A stretch of 64,000 bases of DNA from Streptomyces stelliscabiei (GTDB lineage Bacteria; Actinomycetota; Actinomycetes; Streptomycetales; Streptomycetaceae): positions 5,518,001 to 5,582,000 of the forward strand of contig NZ_JADBGF010000001.1 of the NCBI RefSeq assembly GCF_014873495.1. Direction: 5' to 3'. Both the position numbers and the translations under genes were made by a program. Below the pieces are notes generated by a model, which saw only the letters and a program-made list of their open reading frames with translations, was not told the DNA's origin and searched no databases. Numbering within the stretch: position 1 is the stretch's first letter; every line of letters starts with the position of its first letter. Shown piece by piece: positions 1 to 8,779 of the stretch.

Positions 1-231
1 GGACCCGGGGGTGTACTCCATACCGGGCGGAGTGTCGGCGCCCATGAGGGTGAAGCCGCTCGGTGTCTCCAGCATGCCGTGCATGATCTTGTCGGAGACC
101 GGGGTGCCGGGCTGCCCGAAGTCGCCGAAGGTGTTCAGCGTCAGATCGCCGCCGAAGACCTCCTGGTAGAACTCCAGCGCCTGCCGGGCGTCGCCGTCGA
201 AGCTGAGGTAGGGGTTGAGTCGCGAGACCAC
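1..231 (-). CDS. VOC-family (PhnB/glyoxalase-like) protein, 3' end cut off
   Basis: Only the first 77 codons lie in the window. The translation begins MVSRLNPYLSFDGDARQALE and continues through FYQEVFGGDL and a SDKIMHGMLET stretch, which is the first beta-alpha-beta module of PhnB/YjdN-type vicinal-oxygen-chelate proteins. The GTG start at 231 is supported by AGGAGG five bases upstream. Proteins of this type are cytosolic and most have no proven substrate, so only the fold is claimed. The gene is divergent from the carboxypeptidase at 483. Confidence 0.75.
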   Translation of the reverse strand, partial: MVSRLNPYLSFDGDARQALEFYQEVFGGDLTLNTFGDFGQPGTPVSDKIMHGMLETPSGFTLMGADTPPGMEYTPGS

Positions 232-482
232 GAGAACCTCCTGAAGGGACTCGGAAACTCCTGAAGAGGAGCAAACGGTCAGTTGTCCGGAGACTAGCCC
301 CGGCCACTGACAACGGCATGCCGTGGCCTCTGTCACAAACGCCTGTCGACGCGTCAAGTCTTCACAAAGTACCCATGGGTAGCGGGAGTCCCGGCTGTTA
401 CTTTCCCTTTCAAGATTCGCGCTCGCGCGATGCCGACGCAGCTTCTCGAACCTCTCGAACCTCCCCCACCCCGAGGCCCCCC

Positions 483-1826
483 ATGTCCAGCTCCCCCTCC
501 CCGTCCACCGTCCTTCGCGCGAGCGGCCGGCACCGCAAGGCCAAGGCGCCGAACCCGGCGCTGCGACGGGCGGCCGTGCTCGCCGTGGTCGCGCCGGTCG
601 CCGGGACGATCCTGGCCGGCACGTCCGCCTTCGCCGCCGACAAGACGACCGCGAAGCCCGGCGCCGCCGAACTCGACGCCGCGGAGCAGAAGATCGCGGA
701 CAACCTGAACACGCGCAGCCAGGACACGCGTCTCGGGAACAGGCTCAGTGGTGTCGTCATCGACGCCAAGTCCGACAAGGTGGTGTGGGGTCACGACGCG
801 GACACCGCGCTGATGGCCGCGTCGAACACGAAGCTGGCGACCGCCACCGCGGCGCTGACGGTGCTCGGCCCGGACCACCGGTTCACCACGAAGGTGGTGT
901 ACGGGGACGGCACGCTCACCCTCGTCGGCGGCGGCGACCGCACGCTGACGACCGCCGACCTCGACGCGCTCGCCGAGACCGCCGTCGCCGGGCTGAAGAA
1001 CGCCGGCCTCACCTCGGTGAAGGTCCGCATCGACGACAGTCTCTTCCCCGAGCCGACCCTGGCCAACGGCTGGAACACCGGCTACTACCCCGACTCCGTC
1101 GCCCCCGTACGCGCGCTGGTCGTCGACTCCCACAACGTCGACGACACCTCCCTCGACGCGGGCGGCGTCTTCGCCAAGCAGCTCGCCGCGCGGGGCGTGA
1201 CCGTCGACGGCGGGGTCACGCGCGGGGTCGTCGGCACGGGCGACGTGCCGGTCGCGACGCACACCTCCGGCAAGCTGTCCACGGTCGTCAAGCAGATGCT
1301 CAAGGTCAGCGACAACGACATCGCCGAGTCGCTGCTGAGGCTCACCGCGCTCGGCGCCGGCCGCTCCGCCACCTTCACGGACGGCACGGCCGTCGTCCGC
1401 GACGTCCTCACCCGGTACGGCATCTCGCTCGCGAACTTCGAGATGTACGACGGCAGCGGGCTGTCCCGCGCGACCCGCATCCCGGCGCGGACCATCGCCG
1501 ACATCGTCGACCTGGCCGCCGACCCCCGGCACGCGCAGACGCTGAAGTACGTCATCGACGGGCTGCCCGTCTCGGGCGAGGCGGGCGCCACGCTGGGCCC
1601 GGAGTTCGGCCGCTTCGACACCGCCGACTCCCAGTGCGCCGTCGGTCAGGTCAAGGCCAAGACCGGCACGCTCACCGGCGCCGTCGCCCTGAGCGGTCTG
1701 ACCAAGGCCCAGGACGGCGAGTGGAAGGTCTTCTCCTTCATCGAGAACGACTCCACCGCCGGGCCGTCCGACATCAAGGACGCCCTGGACGGCCTCGCGG
1801 CCACGGTCAACGGCTGCTGGGTGTAG
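483..1826 (+). CDS. dacB: D-alanyl-D-alanine carboxypeptidase/endopeptidase, PBP4 (peptidase S13) family
   Basis: A 447-residue secreted penicillin-binding protein that trims or cleaves peptidoglycan cross-links. The N-terminus has a basic stretch and a hydrophobic segment ending in SAFA before ADKTT, a typical Sec signal. The three active-site motifs of the family are visible: S114-N-T-K117, SDN in KVSDNDIAES, and KTG in KAKTGTL near the C-terminus. An in-frame ATG at 318 would add 55 residues of low-complexity sequence in front of the signal peptide, so the ATG at 483 is preferred. The length fits actinobacterial S13 enzymes. It is convergent with the TerB-like gene, with a hairpin between them. 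Confidence 0.88.
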   Translation: MSSSPSPSTVLRASGRHRKAKAPNPALRRAAVLAVVAPVAGTILAGTSAFAADKTTAKPGAAELDAAEQKIADNLNTRSQDTRLGNRLSGVVIDAKSDKVVWGHDADTALMAASNTKLATATAALTVLGPDHRFTTKVVYGDGTLTLVGGGDRTLTTADLDALAETAVAGLKNAGLTSVKVRIDDSLFPEPTLANGWNTGYYPDSVAPVRALVVDSHNVDDTSLDAGGVFAKQLAARGVTVDGGVTRGVVGTGDVPVATHTSGKLSTVVKQMLKVSDNDIAESLLRLTALGAGRSATFTDGTAVVRDVLTRYGISLANFEMYDGSGLSRATRIPARTIADIVDLAADPRHAQTLKYVIDGLPVSGEAGATLGPEFGRFDTADSQCAVGQVKAKTGTLTGAVALSGLTKAQDGEWKVFSFIENDSTAGPSDIKDALDGLAATVNGCWV

Positions 1827-1854
1827 GGCTGTAGGGGGCCCACCCCTCAGAACT

Positions 1855-1892
1855 CCACGGACGCCGGGTGTGGGGACGGCCGGCGTCCGTGG
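1855..1892. terminator. Bidirectional intrinsic terminator-like hairpin
   Basis: A perfect 13-bp inverted repeat (CCACGGACGCCGG / CCGGCGTCCGTGG, 12-base loop) sits in the 82-bp gap between the convergent dacB and TerB-like genes. There is no clear U tract, as is usual in Streptomyces. Confidence 0.6.
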
Positions 1893-1908
1893 GGCACGTC
1901 GGCGCCCG

Positions 1909-2496
1909 TCAGAGGCCGAACTCCTGCGGCGACAGGTTGAGGGCCGCGCACGCCTCGCGCAGGACCTGCTCCTCGGACTGGGCGATGTACCCGTCCGCGC
2001 CCGCCACCACGAAGCCGGTCTGCACGACGGCCCGTGCCTCGGTCGGCTTCTTCGCGGCCTTGGCGATCTCCTGCATGGCCTCGGCCTTGCCCTGCTGGAA
2101 GTTCCGGGACAGCAGGTCGACGTGCTTGTGGAAGCGCTGGCGCAGCTGGTCGGCCGGGAAGTTCTGCAGGACGTCGTTGTTCAGGATGAGCGACTCCACG
2201 TGCGCCCGCTCGTGCTCGTCCACGTTCCCGTCGGCGGCGGCGACCAGGGCGCACATGGCCATGCTGGCGTCCCGGTAGGCCCCGCTCTTCAGCTCCGTCT
2301 TGAGAGAGGTGAGCTGGGACTTGAGCGCGCTCACCAGCTGGGCCTTCGAGCCGCCGCCGGACCGCCCGGAGCCGGAGGACCCGGTGGAGCCCAGGGGCCC
2401 CGCGCCGGGCCGCCCGTGTGCGGTGCCGCCCCGCGCTCCCTGTGCCTGCTGCTGCAGACCCTTGGCCTGGTCCTTGATCCGATCCCACATCGCCAT
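1909..2496 (-). CDS. TerB-like tellurite-resistance-domain protein
   Basis: A 195-residue cytosolic protein. After a Gly/Ser/Pro-rich linker (about residues 15-50) comes an all-helical domain with MAMCALVAAADGNVDEHE, whose acidic loop is typical of TerB (PF05099). A second matching helix-loop pair contains VAGADGYIAQSEE. The start chosen reads MAMWDRIKDQAK and has GAGGTGG six bases upstream; longer in-frame versions extend into non-coding sequence. TerB proteins are associated with metal-ion stress systems, but no other ter gene is nearby, so the role here is unknown. Confidence 0.75.
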   Translation of the reverse strand: MAMWDRIKDQAKGLQQQAQGARGGTAHGRPGAGPLGSTGSSGSGRSGGGSKAQLVSALKSQLTSLKTELKSGAYRDASMAMCALVAAADGNVDEHERAHVESLILNNDVLQNFPADQLRQRFHKHVDLLSRNFQQGKAEAMQEIAKAAKKPTEARAVVQTGFVVAGADGYIAQSEEQVLREACAALNLSPQEFGL

Positions 2497-2614
2497 GCGT
2501 TGCCACCTCGGCTTCAGCCCGTGTCGTGCCGGTCGTTCGTCCGCGTGCGTTCCGCACGTCACCCGGTGAACGGCCGCCACCCCCTTCGAAGTTCCGAGGC
2601 CCGCGCCGCCGCTG

Positions 2615-4279
2615 TCAGCGGCCGTTGCCCTTCGCGGGGGCACGGCGGCGGCCCTGGGCGGGGCGGCTGCGCCGGTTGCGCGAGGACGAGGACGGACGGC
2701 CGGCCGGCTGTGCGGTGACCGGCGGGGCGAGGACGACCGGGACGCCCGAGGGAGCCTGCGCGCCGGTGATGCGGTTCAGGTCGTCGTCGCCGGAGCGGAC
2801 CCGGGTGGTCGTCGGGGTGATCCCGGCGACGGCCATCAGCCGGGTGACGTCACGGCGCTGGTGCGGCAGGACGAGGGTGACGACCGTGCCGGACTCGCCG
2901 GCGCGCGCCGTACGGCCGCCCCGGTGGAGGTAGTCCTTGTGGTCGCCCGGCGGGTCGACGTTGACGACGAGGTCGAGGTCGTCGACGTGGATGCCGCGCG
3001 CGGCGACGTTCGTGGCGACCAGCGCCGTCACGTCACCGTCCTTGAACTGGCTCAGGGCCCGGTTGCGCTGGGACTGCGACTTGCCGCCGTGCAGGGCGGC
3101 GGCGCGCACGCCGACCGCCAGCAGCTTCTTGACCAGCCGGTCCGTCGCGTGCTTGCTGTCCAGGAACATGATCACCCGGCCCTCACGGGCGGCGATCTCG
3201 GTCGTGGTGGCGTGCTTGTCGTCGTCCTCGATGTGCAGCACGTGGTGGTCCATCGTGGTGACAGCGCCCGCCGACGGGTCGACCGAGTGGACGACGGGGT
3301 CGTGCAGGTAGTCGCGGACCAGCCGGTCGACGTTGCGGTCGAGGGTGGCCGAGAACAGCAGCCGCTGGCCGCCCGGACGCACCTGGTCGAGCAGCGCGGT
3401 CACCTGCGGCATGAAGCCCATGTCCGCCATCTGGTCGGCCTCGTCCAGGACGGTGATCGCGACCTGGTCCAGCCGGCAGTCGGCGCGGTCTATGAGGTCC
3501 TTGAGCCGTCCGGGTGTCGCGACGACCACCTCGGCGCCGCCGCGCAGCGCGCTGGCCTGACGTCCGATGGACATGCCGCCGACCACCGTGGCGAGCCGCA
3601 GTCGCAGCGCGCGGGCGTACGGGGTGAGGGCGTCGGTGACCTGCTGCGCCAGTTCGCGGGTGGGTACGAGGACGAGGGCGAGCGGCTGGCGGGGTTCGGC
3701 CCGCTGCCCGGCCGTACGGGCCAGCAGCGCGAGACCGAAGGCGAGCGTCTTGCCCGACCCGGTGCGCCCGCGGCCGAGGACGTCCCGGCCGGCGAGCGAG
3801 TTCGGCAGCGTCGCGCCCTGGATGGGGAAGGGGGCGGTCACTCCTTCGGCGTGGAGGGTCTCCAACAGCCGCCCGGGAAGGTTCAGTTCGTCGAACGAAT
3901 CGACCGCGGGCAGCGCGGGCGTGACCGTCACCGGCAGCGCGAACTCCCCGCCGACGGCCACGGCGGCGGGCCTGCCGCCTCCGCCTCCGCGTCGGCTCCG
4001 GCCGTTCTTGGGCGAGCCGTTCTTGGCGCCGCCGGACTGGGCCGCACCGTTCTTGGAGGCGCCGTTCCTGGCCGCACCGTTCCTGGCCGCACGTGAGGGA
4101 GTGCCGGGGTTGCCCGACCCCGTTCCCGTCCCCGCACCGGCTCCCGATCCCTGTGCGCGGGTGCGGTTGCCCCGGGAGGCGCCCGCACCGGTGGAGCCCT
4201 TGTCCGAGCGGGTGGCAGAGCCCTTCTCCGTACGGGGGCGGGAGGAGCTGCTGCTGTTGGTACGAGCCGTGCGGTTCAT
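2615..4279 (-). CDS. DEAD-box ATP-dependent RNA helicase
   Basis: A 554-residue RNA helicase. It has an N-terminal low-complexity tail of about 120 residues with repeated (A/S)(R/K)NG units ending in RSRRGGGGG. The Q motif is in FPIQGATLPN, motif I is GRTGSGKT at about residue 171, motif II is LDEADQMADMGF, motif III is SAT in LLFSATLD, and motif VI is HRGGRTARAGESG. The C-terminus is Arg/Pro/Ser-rich, suited to RNA binding. The start MNRTARTNS has AGGAAGG upstream; a longer in-frame start would run through the adjacent csp terminator. Adjacency to a cold-shock gene suggests a role in RNA unfolding at low temperature, which is inference. Confidence 0.92.
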   Translation of the reverse strand: MNRTARTNSSSSSRPRTEKGSATRSDKGSTGAGASRGNRTRAQGSGAGAGTGTGSGNPGTPSRAARNGAARNGASKNGAAQSGGAKNGSPKNGRSRRGGGGGRPAAVAVGGEFALPVTVTPALPAVDSFDELNLPGRLLETLHAEGVTAPFPIQGATLPNSLAGRDVLGRGRTGSGKTLAFGLALLARTAGQRAEPRQPLALVLVPTRELAQQVTDALTPYARALRLRLATVVGGMSIGRQASALRGGAEVVVATPGRLKDLIDRADCRLDQVAITVLDEADQMADMGFMPQVTALLDQVRPGGQRLLFSATLDRNVDRLVRDYLHDPVVHSVDPSAGAVTTMDHHVLHIEDDDKHATTTEIAAREGRVIMFLDSKHATDRLVKKLLAVGVRAAALHGGKSQSQRNRALSQFKDGDVTALVATNVAARGIHVDDLDLVVNVDPPGDHKDYLHRGGRTARAGESGTVVTLVLPHQRRDVTRLMAVAGITPTTTRVRSGDDDLNRITGAQAPSGVPVVLAPPVTAQPAGRPSSSSRNRRSRPAQGRRRAPAKGNGR

Positions 4280-4320
4280 GGGGACCTTCCTCGATGCGGC
4301 GACGCCGGTCACACACGAGC

Positions 4321-4351
4321 CGGGGCCCGCACCTTTCGGGCGCGGGCCCCG
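4321..4351 (-). terminator. Terminator of the first cold-shock gene
   Basis: The inverted repeat GGGGCCCGC / GCGGGCCCC lies about 20 bp past the stop of the cold-shock gene at 4373. The second csp gene at 37354 has a very similar GGGGCCCGCACC-type hairpin in the same place. Confidence 0.65.
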
Positions 4352-4372
4352 GCTCATGCGTACGCGTCAGAG

Positions 4373-4576
4373 TCAGGCGGGAACGATGTTCTCGGCCTGG
4401 GGGCCCTTCTGGCCCTGCGTGACGTCGAAGGTCACCTTCTGGCCTTCCTGAAGCTCACGGAAGCCGGAGGTGGCGATGTTCGAGTAGTGGGCGAAGACGT
4501 CGGGGCCGCCACCCTCCTGCTCGATGAAGCCGAAGCCCTTTTCCGAGTTGAACCACTTCACGGTGCCGGATGCCAT
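4373..4576 (-). CDS. Cold-shock protein (CspA family)
   Basis: A 67-residue single cold-shock domain. RNP1 is KGFGFIEQ and RNP2 is DVFAHYSNI, both nucleic-acid-binding motifs; the start is MASGTVKWFN and the end QKGPQAENIVPA. AGGGAG lies seven bases before the ATG. The 260-bp upstream gap leaves room for the long structured leader usual in csp genes. It binds single-stranded RNA/DNA and acts as an RNA chaperone. The copy at 37354 is nearly identical. Confidence 0.93.
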   Translation of the reverse strand: MASGTVKWFNSEKGFGFIEQEGGGPDVFAHYSNIATSGFRELQEGQKVTFDVTQGQKGPQAENIVPA

Positions 4577-4835
4577 GCTGTAACTCCCTTGATGCAGTGC
4601 CCGGAGTCCACACTTTGCGGACCCGGTGTCGCAGCACGGTTCGACCCGCCGGGAAGGTTTCAACGTCCCCGTAAGCCCCGGAAACAACAAAGAGTGCTCG
4701 TCGACGGAAGGTCGAAGAGCACTCAGAAGCCTCTGGTAACCAAAACTGCCACTTCATGTCAAGGTAGCACAGGCTGGGGGTGACTGGTGTGAGACACGGG
4801 ACACCCTCAGCGAAATTTCTCCGCCGGGCGCCGCG

Positions 4836-5657
4836 TCAGTCGGCGGCCGGGGGCGGAGGCGGTGGCTGACGCGGCACCGCCGGCGGTGCCGACGGGTACG
4901 GCTGGGCCACGGGCGCGCCCGGTGCGCCGGGGGCGGCCTGCCAGGGCTGTGCGGGCTGCCGCGGCGGTGGGGCCTGTGAGGCGGGCGGGGCGTGGAACGC
5001 GGCCCGGGCGGGGCCGGGGAAGGCAGTGGCGGGGCCTCGGAGGGCGAGGACCGTGGTCACGGTCGCGCCGAGGGCGAGGAGCAGGGCGACGGTCAGCAGA
5101 TAGAAGCCGGGGCCGAAGGTCGTGGTCCGGCCGTCCCCGTCCCACTGTGTGTCGTTGACGGCGTCCGTCAGCACGGTGAACGTCGTGCCGAGCAGCAGCA
5201 CCGCGCTCACGATGCCGAACGCGGGCCCCAGCGGGGAGCGGCGGCTGCGGCCGGTCAGCAGGAGCACGGCGGCGGCGATGGCCAGCAGGCCGCCGAGGAG
5301 CAGCGGGACCCCGGAGAACTGCGTGACCGAGGTCGGCTTGTCGATCGCTCCCGAGCCGGAGTAGGACCACGCCTTCGCCACGTTCTCGTAGACCGCGCCC
5401 CCTTCCTTCTCGCCGCCGAGGTACTGGACCGACTTGTCCAGCGTGGCGAACGAGCCGCCGATGGCGAGGAGGGCGCCGAGTATCAGCAGCGCGCCGGACG
5501 TGCGGTCGGCGGTCGTCGCCGGGTCTGCCGGCGGGGCGGGAGGTCCGCCGTGTCCGGCGGGCGGCGTGGTCGCGTAGGGAGAGGGGGCCCCTTGCCGCGG
5601 GGGCGGAGGGGTGGGCGGGCCCGTGTACGGGCCGGGCTGAGTCGGTTCCGTCATCAT
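4836..5657 (-). CDS. Proline-rich four-helix membrane protein of unknown function
   Basis: About 273 residues. The N-terminal 50 residues are Pro/Gly/Thr-rich (GPYTGPPTPPPPRQG) and cytosolic-looking. The core has four hydrophobic segments (ALLILGALLAIGGSF, GVPLLLGGLLAIAAAVLLL, AFGIVSAVLLLGTTF, LLTVALLLALGATV), and a long Pro/Ala tail follows. No catalytic motif is visible. The start is uncertain: MMTEPTQPG at 5657 lacks a good ribosome site, and an ATG at 5687 is possible. It is divergent from the gene at 5820. Confidence 0.6.
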   Translation of the reverse strand: MMTEPTQPGPYTGPPTPPPPRQGAPSPYATTPPAGHGGPPAPPADPATTADRTSGALLILGALLAIGGSFATLDKSVQYLGGEKEGGAVYENVAKAWSYSGSGAIDKPTSVTQFSGVPLLLGGLLAIAAAVLLLTGRSRRSPLGPAFGIVSAVLLLGTTFTVLTDAVNDTQWDGDGRTTTFGPGFYLLTVALLLALGATVTTVLALRGPATAFPGPARAAFHAPPASQAPPPRQPAQPWQAAPGAPGAPVAQPYPSAPPAVPRQPPPPPPAAD

Positions 5658-5819
5658 CCGATCATAGGGAGCGGAGATCGTGTGCATAAGGTGAAGTCAC
5701 TCCGAAAATAAGGGAGTTGAGTCTAGAATTCACGCCCTCGTTCTCCGGTTGTGATATCGGATCTGCATACGTCGATCGCAAAGCATCACTGTGCGACCAA
5801 AATTCGTTACTCTCCGGGC

Positions 5820-6767
5820 ATGGCTCTCCTCGGTCGCCGGCGCAGCACGACCAGACTCGCTCCCGAACTCGACGACACCGACCTCGGGAAGGTGCGCAAG
5901 CGTCTGGTGGAGAGGGGGAGTTCGGGTGGCCGCAGTCTCGCGGTGGCCATGATCGAGCAACTGCTCCGCGACAGCGGCCGGGACTGGGACCGCCGGTCCC
6001 ATCGGCTGAGCGTCCTCGCGGAGTCGTCGTCACCGCCCCTGCAGCGCTCCTGGGCCGAGGAACAGCCGCAGGACCCGGACGCGCAACTGCTGTTCGCCTG
6101 GGGCGTCCTGCTGCGTGCGCGGTACGAGGCCCAGCCGGTGCCGGGGGAGACCCGGGAGGCGCTCGACGCCTGCGAACGCGCCGTCGCGCTGCGGCCCGAG
6201 GACCCCACCCCGTGGGTGGTGCGGCTCGGACTGCTGCGGCTGTGGCGGCGGCCGGCCGCGGAGGTCTTCCCGCTCTGGGACGAGATCGTCCGGCGTGATC
6301 CCTGGCACCGTGAGGCCCACTTCCAGATGCTGGGCTATCTGTCGCCGTGGGAGTGCGGTTCGCACGCGCAGACCGTCGACTTCCTGGACCGGGTACGCGC
6401 GGGCGCGGCGCCCACGGCGCCGACGGCGGGCCTGGAGATAGCGGCCCTCATCGACCTCTACCAGGGCACGCTCGACCAGGGCGGTCTCGAAGCGCTCACC
6501 GCCGTGCATCTGTGGAGCCGGCCCAACGCGGTGGCGGCCCTGGGCCGGGCGCTGGCCGACTGGCCCCGCCCCGGGTATCTGACCCACGCGGGGGCCGTCG
6601 CCGACCTGAACCTGCTGGCGTACGCGATGGTGCAGGCGAAGCGGGCGGGGGAGGCGGGGGAGGTGTTCCGCGCGATCGGGGGCCTCGTGACGGCGTACCC
6701 ATGGGGCCTGGAGAGCGGCGACCCGGTCACGTCCTTCACCAACTGGCAGCAGCGCGCGATGAGCTGA
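5820..6767 (+). CDS. Conserved hypothetical protein with TPR-like helical repeats
   Basis: A 315-residue soluble protein beginning MALLGRRRSTTRLAPELDD. The middle (about residues 95-200) is built of helical pairs with A, W and P at positions typical of tetratricopeptide repeats, for example DACERAVALRPEDPTPWVVR and WDEIVRRDPWHREAHFQML. There is no signal peptide or enzyme motif. A scaffold or regulatory role is likely but unproven. It is followed by a large inverted repeat and a convergent permease gene. Confidence 0.6.
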   Translation: MALLGRRRSTTRLAPELDDTDLGKVRKRLVERGSSGGRSLAVAMIEQLLRDSGRDWDRRSHRLSVLAESSSPPLQRSWAEEQPQDPDAQLLFAWGVLLRARYEAQPVPGETREALDACERAVALRPEDPTPWVVRLGLLRLWRRPAAEVFPLWDEIVRRDPWHREAHFQMLGYLSPWECGSHAQTVDFLDRVRAGAAPTAPTAGLEIAALIDLYQGTLDQGGLEALTAVHLWSRPNAVAALGRALADWPRPGYLTHAGAVADLNLLAYAMVQAKRAGEAGEVFRAIGGLVTAYPWGLESGDPVTSFTNWQQRAMS

Positions 6768-6801
6768 CCCTCGGGCGGGGGGCGGGTGGGGGCGGTGCGG
6801 T

Positions 6802-6982
6802 GCGTTGTCGGGTGCGGGCCGGTGGGGCTGGCGCGCAGTTCCCCGCGCCCTAAAAACCCAGGCCCCCGCGGGGCCTGAAAAGCGATGGGGCTGCGGGGTT
6901 GAAAAGCACGGGGCGCAGCCCCGGCTTTTCAGGGGGGCGGGGAACTGCGCGACCAGCCCCCACTCACCCGCACCGACAACGC
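6802..6982. repeat. Large imperfect inverted repeat between convergent genes
   Basis: Left arm 6802-6850 and right arm 6932-6982 are near-complete reverse complements over about 49 bp, sharing GCGTTGTCGG, GCGGG, GGGGCTGG and GCGCAGTTCCCCGC blocks. The roughly 80-bp centre holds smaller GC hairpins and GAAAAGC/GCTTTTC segments. GCGCAGTTCCCCGCGCCC-type elements are widespread between convergent genes in Streptomyces genomes. A terminator or mRNA-stabilising function is likely. Confidence 0.7.
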
Positions 6983-7023
6983 ACCCCCCGGCCCCCCACG
7001 CCCCCCGTCCAAACCGCCGGAGG

Positions 7024-8481
7024 CTACCGCCTGCTCGGCGCCCGTGCCAGCAGGGGCATCGCCATGCCCGCCAGCAGCGCACCCGGCACGGCCAGGCCGA
7101 GCCAGACGGCCGTGGCGGTGTCGCCGCCGATGAGGGTGGTGAAGTTGGAGACGATCAGCCAGATGGCACCGGCGATGCCGCCCGCGCCCAGGGCCGGGGC
7201 GATCAGGGTGTTCCACAGCCGGGTGTCACCGGACTGCGCGTGGCGGAAGTACACGATGACCGACACGGACGTCAGCAAGTACAGCAGCATGATCGCCAGC
7301 ACGGCGAGACCGCTCAGCCAGGAGAACAGGGTGAGGACGGGGTCCTTGCCTGCCAGGGCGAAGGGGAAGACCAGCAGCGCGGCGATGCCGGTCTGCGCGA
7401 CACCCGCGAGCCACGGCGACTGGCGGCCGTTGAGCGTGCTGAGCGCGCGCGGCAGCAGGCCCTCCCGGCCCAGCGAGAACAGATAGCGGTTGGCGGAGTT
7501 GTGGAAGGCCAGGATGCTGGCGAAGAGCGAGGTGGCCAGCAGGATCGGCAGTGCGTCCCCCGCCCACGCGCCCAGCTCGGCGGCGACCGGCACGGCGACG
7601 AAGGCCGCCCCGTCCCCGGCCTCCAGGGCCCTGCCCGCGGCGGCCGCGCTGGAGGACGGTCCGTGCGCGGAGATGAGCATCCAGGACGTGAAGGCGAAGA
7701 ACGCGGTGACCAGGACGACCGCCAGATAAGTGGCCCGGGGGACCGTCCTGTGCGGCTCGCGCGCCTCCTCGCCGTAGATCGCGGTCGCCTCGAAGCCGAA
7801 CATCGACGCCACCGCGAACATCAGCGCCACCCCGGGCGCCCCCTCCAGCGCCGCCGACAGGGAGAAGGAGGAGCCCGGTGCCAGTCCTTCGGGGCCGCCG
7901 CCCTTGAGGAGCATCACCACGCCGAAGACCAGCAGCAGGCTGATCTCGGCCAGCACGAACACCGCGAGGACCTTCGCGCCCACGTCGACGCCGGTCGCGC
8001 CGAGTCCCTGCACGATCGCCATCGTGCCGAGCGCGAACAGCCACCAGGGGACGTCCGTCTCCAGGTACTGCAGGGCCAGCCCGTTCATCACCGCGCCGAA
8101 CAGGCCGTACACCGCCGCCTGGATGGCGTGGTAGGCGAGCAGCGCCACACCCGCGCTGCCCGCGGCGGCCGTACCGCCGAGGCCCTTGCCGACGTAGGAG
8201 TAGAAGGCGCCCGCGTCGACCACGTGGCGGCCCATCGCGACGTACCCGACGGAGAAGAGCAGGACGACCACACCGGCCACGACGTACATCGCGGGGACGC
8301 CCGGACCGTTGCCGATGGCTATCGCCACCGGGGCCGCCCCGGCCACACCGGTCAGCGGCGCCTGCGCGGAGAGCACGAAGAAGAGGATGCCCAGGACGCC
8401 GAGCGCGTTCTGTTTGAGGGAGCCGGTGGACGCGTAACCGTCGCCGGCCGCGTGCCGCATTCTGGACGCACTTGTAGACAT
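7024..8481 (-). CDS. APC-superfamily amino acid/polyamine permease
   Basis: A 485-residue integral membrane protein with about 12-14 predicted helices. The first helix has the APC signature (ALGVLGILFFVLSAQAP, then GAAPVAIAIGNGPG), and FGFEATAIYGEEAREPHRTV is the typical helix 6 to loop motif. The start MSTSASRMRH has GGTGAGG close upstream. It is expected to import an amino acid or related amine across the cell membrane; the substrate cannot be deduced. It is divergent from the phosphatase at 8780. Confidence 0.87.
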   Translation of the reverse strand: MSTSASRMRHAAGDGYASTGSLKQNALGVLGILFFVLSAQAPLTGVAGAAPVAIAIGNGPGVPAMYVVAGVVVLLFSVGYVAMGRHVVDAGAFYSYVGKGLGGTAAAGSAGVALLAYHAIQAAVYGLFGAVMNGLALQYLETDVPWWLFALGTMAIVQGLGATGVDVGAKVLAVFVLAEISLLLVFGVVMLLKGGGPEGLAPGSSFSLSAALEGAPGVALMFAVASMFGFEATAIYGEEAREPHRTVPRATYLAVVLVTAFFAFTSWMLISAHGPSSSAAAAGRALEAGDGAAFVAVPVAAELGAWAGDALPILLATSLFASILAFHNSANRYLFSLGREGLLPRALSTLNGRQSPWLAGVAQTGIAALLVFPFALAGKDPVLTLFSWLSGLAVLAIMLLYLLTSVSVIVYFRHAQSGDTRLWNTLIAPALGAGGIAGAIWLIVSNFTTLIGGDTATAVWLGLAVPGALLAGMAMPLLARAPSRR

Positions 8482-8779
8482 GCCTCACCTGTCGGGCGGA
8501 AGAGAAGGATGTGGTTTCGGCTCAAACGAGCTGCCCCATGTTTGCCCCAACGGGCGTGCCTGGCAAGGGAGTGACACGTGTAGGGCCACAGATTGTTCGG
8601 GTGCGTACGACGTTCCGTGTGCGCCGGGTGTCCGCGATCCGGCACCGCGCCCGCCGCTGAGGTGTCGATGCCCGGTTGATGGTCCCGAAATAGAGTGAAA
8701 AGGATGCAAACGGACATACCAAAGGTAGCGATGAGAGCCTCGGTGAGGGTGGGATCGGGCGAGAGTGAGATGAGCGGCC

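Noticed and set aside
354..1532. Long minus-strand open frame opposite the carboxypeptidase
   Set aside because: It is an Arg/Gly/Asp-rich shadow of a gene with clear active-site motifs; high GC keeps antisense frames open.
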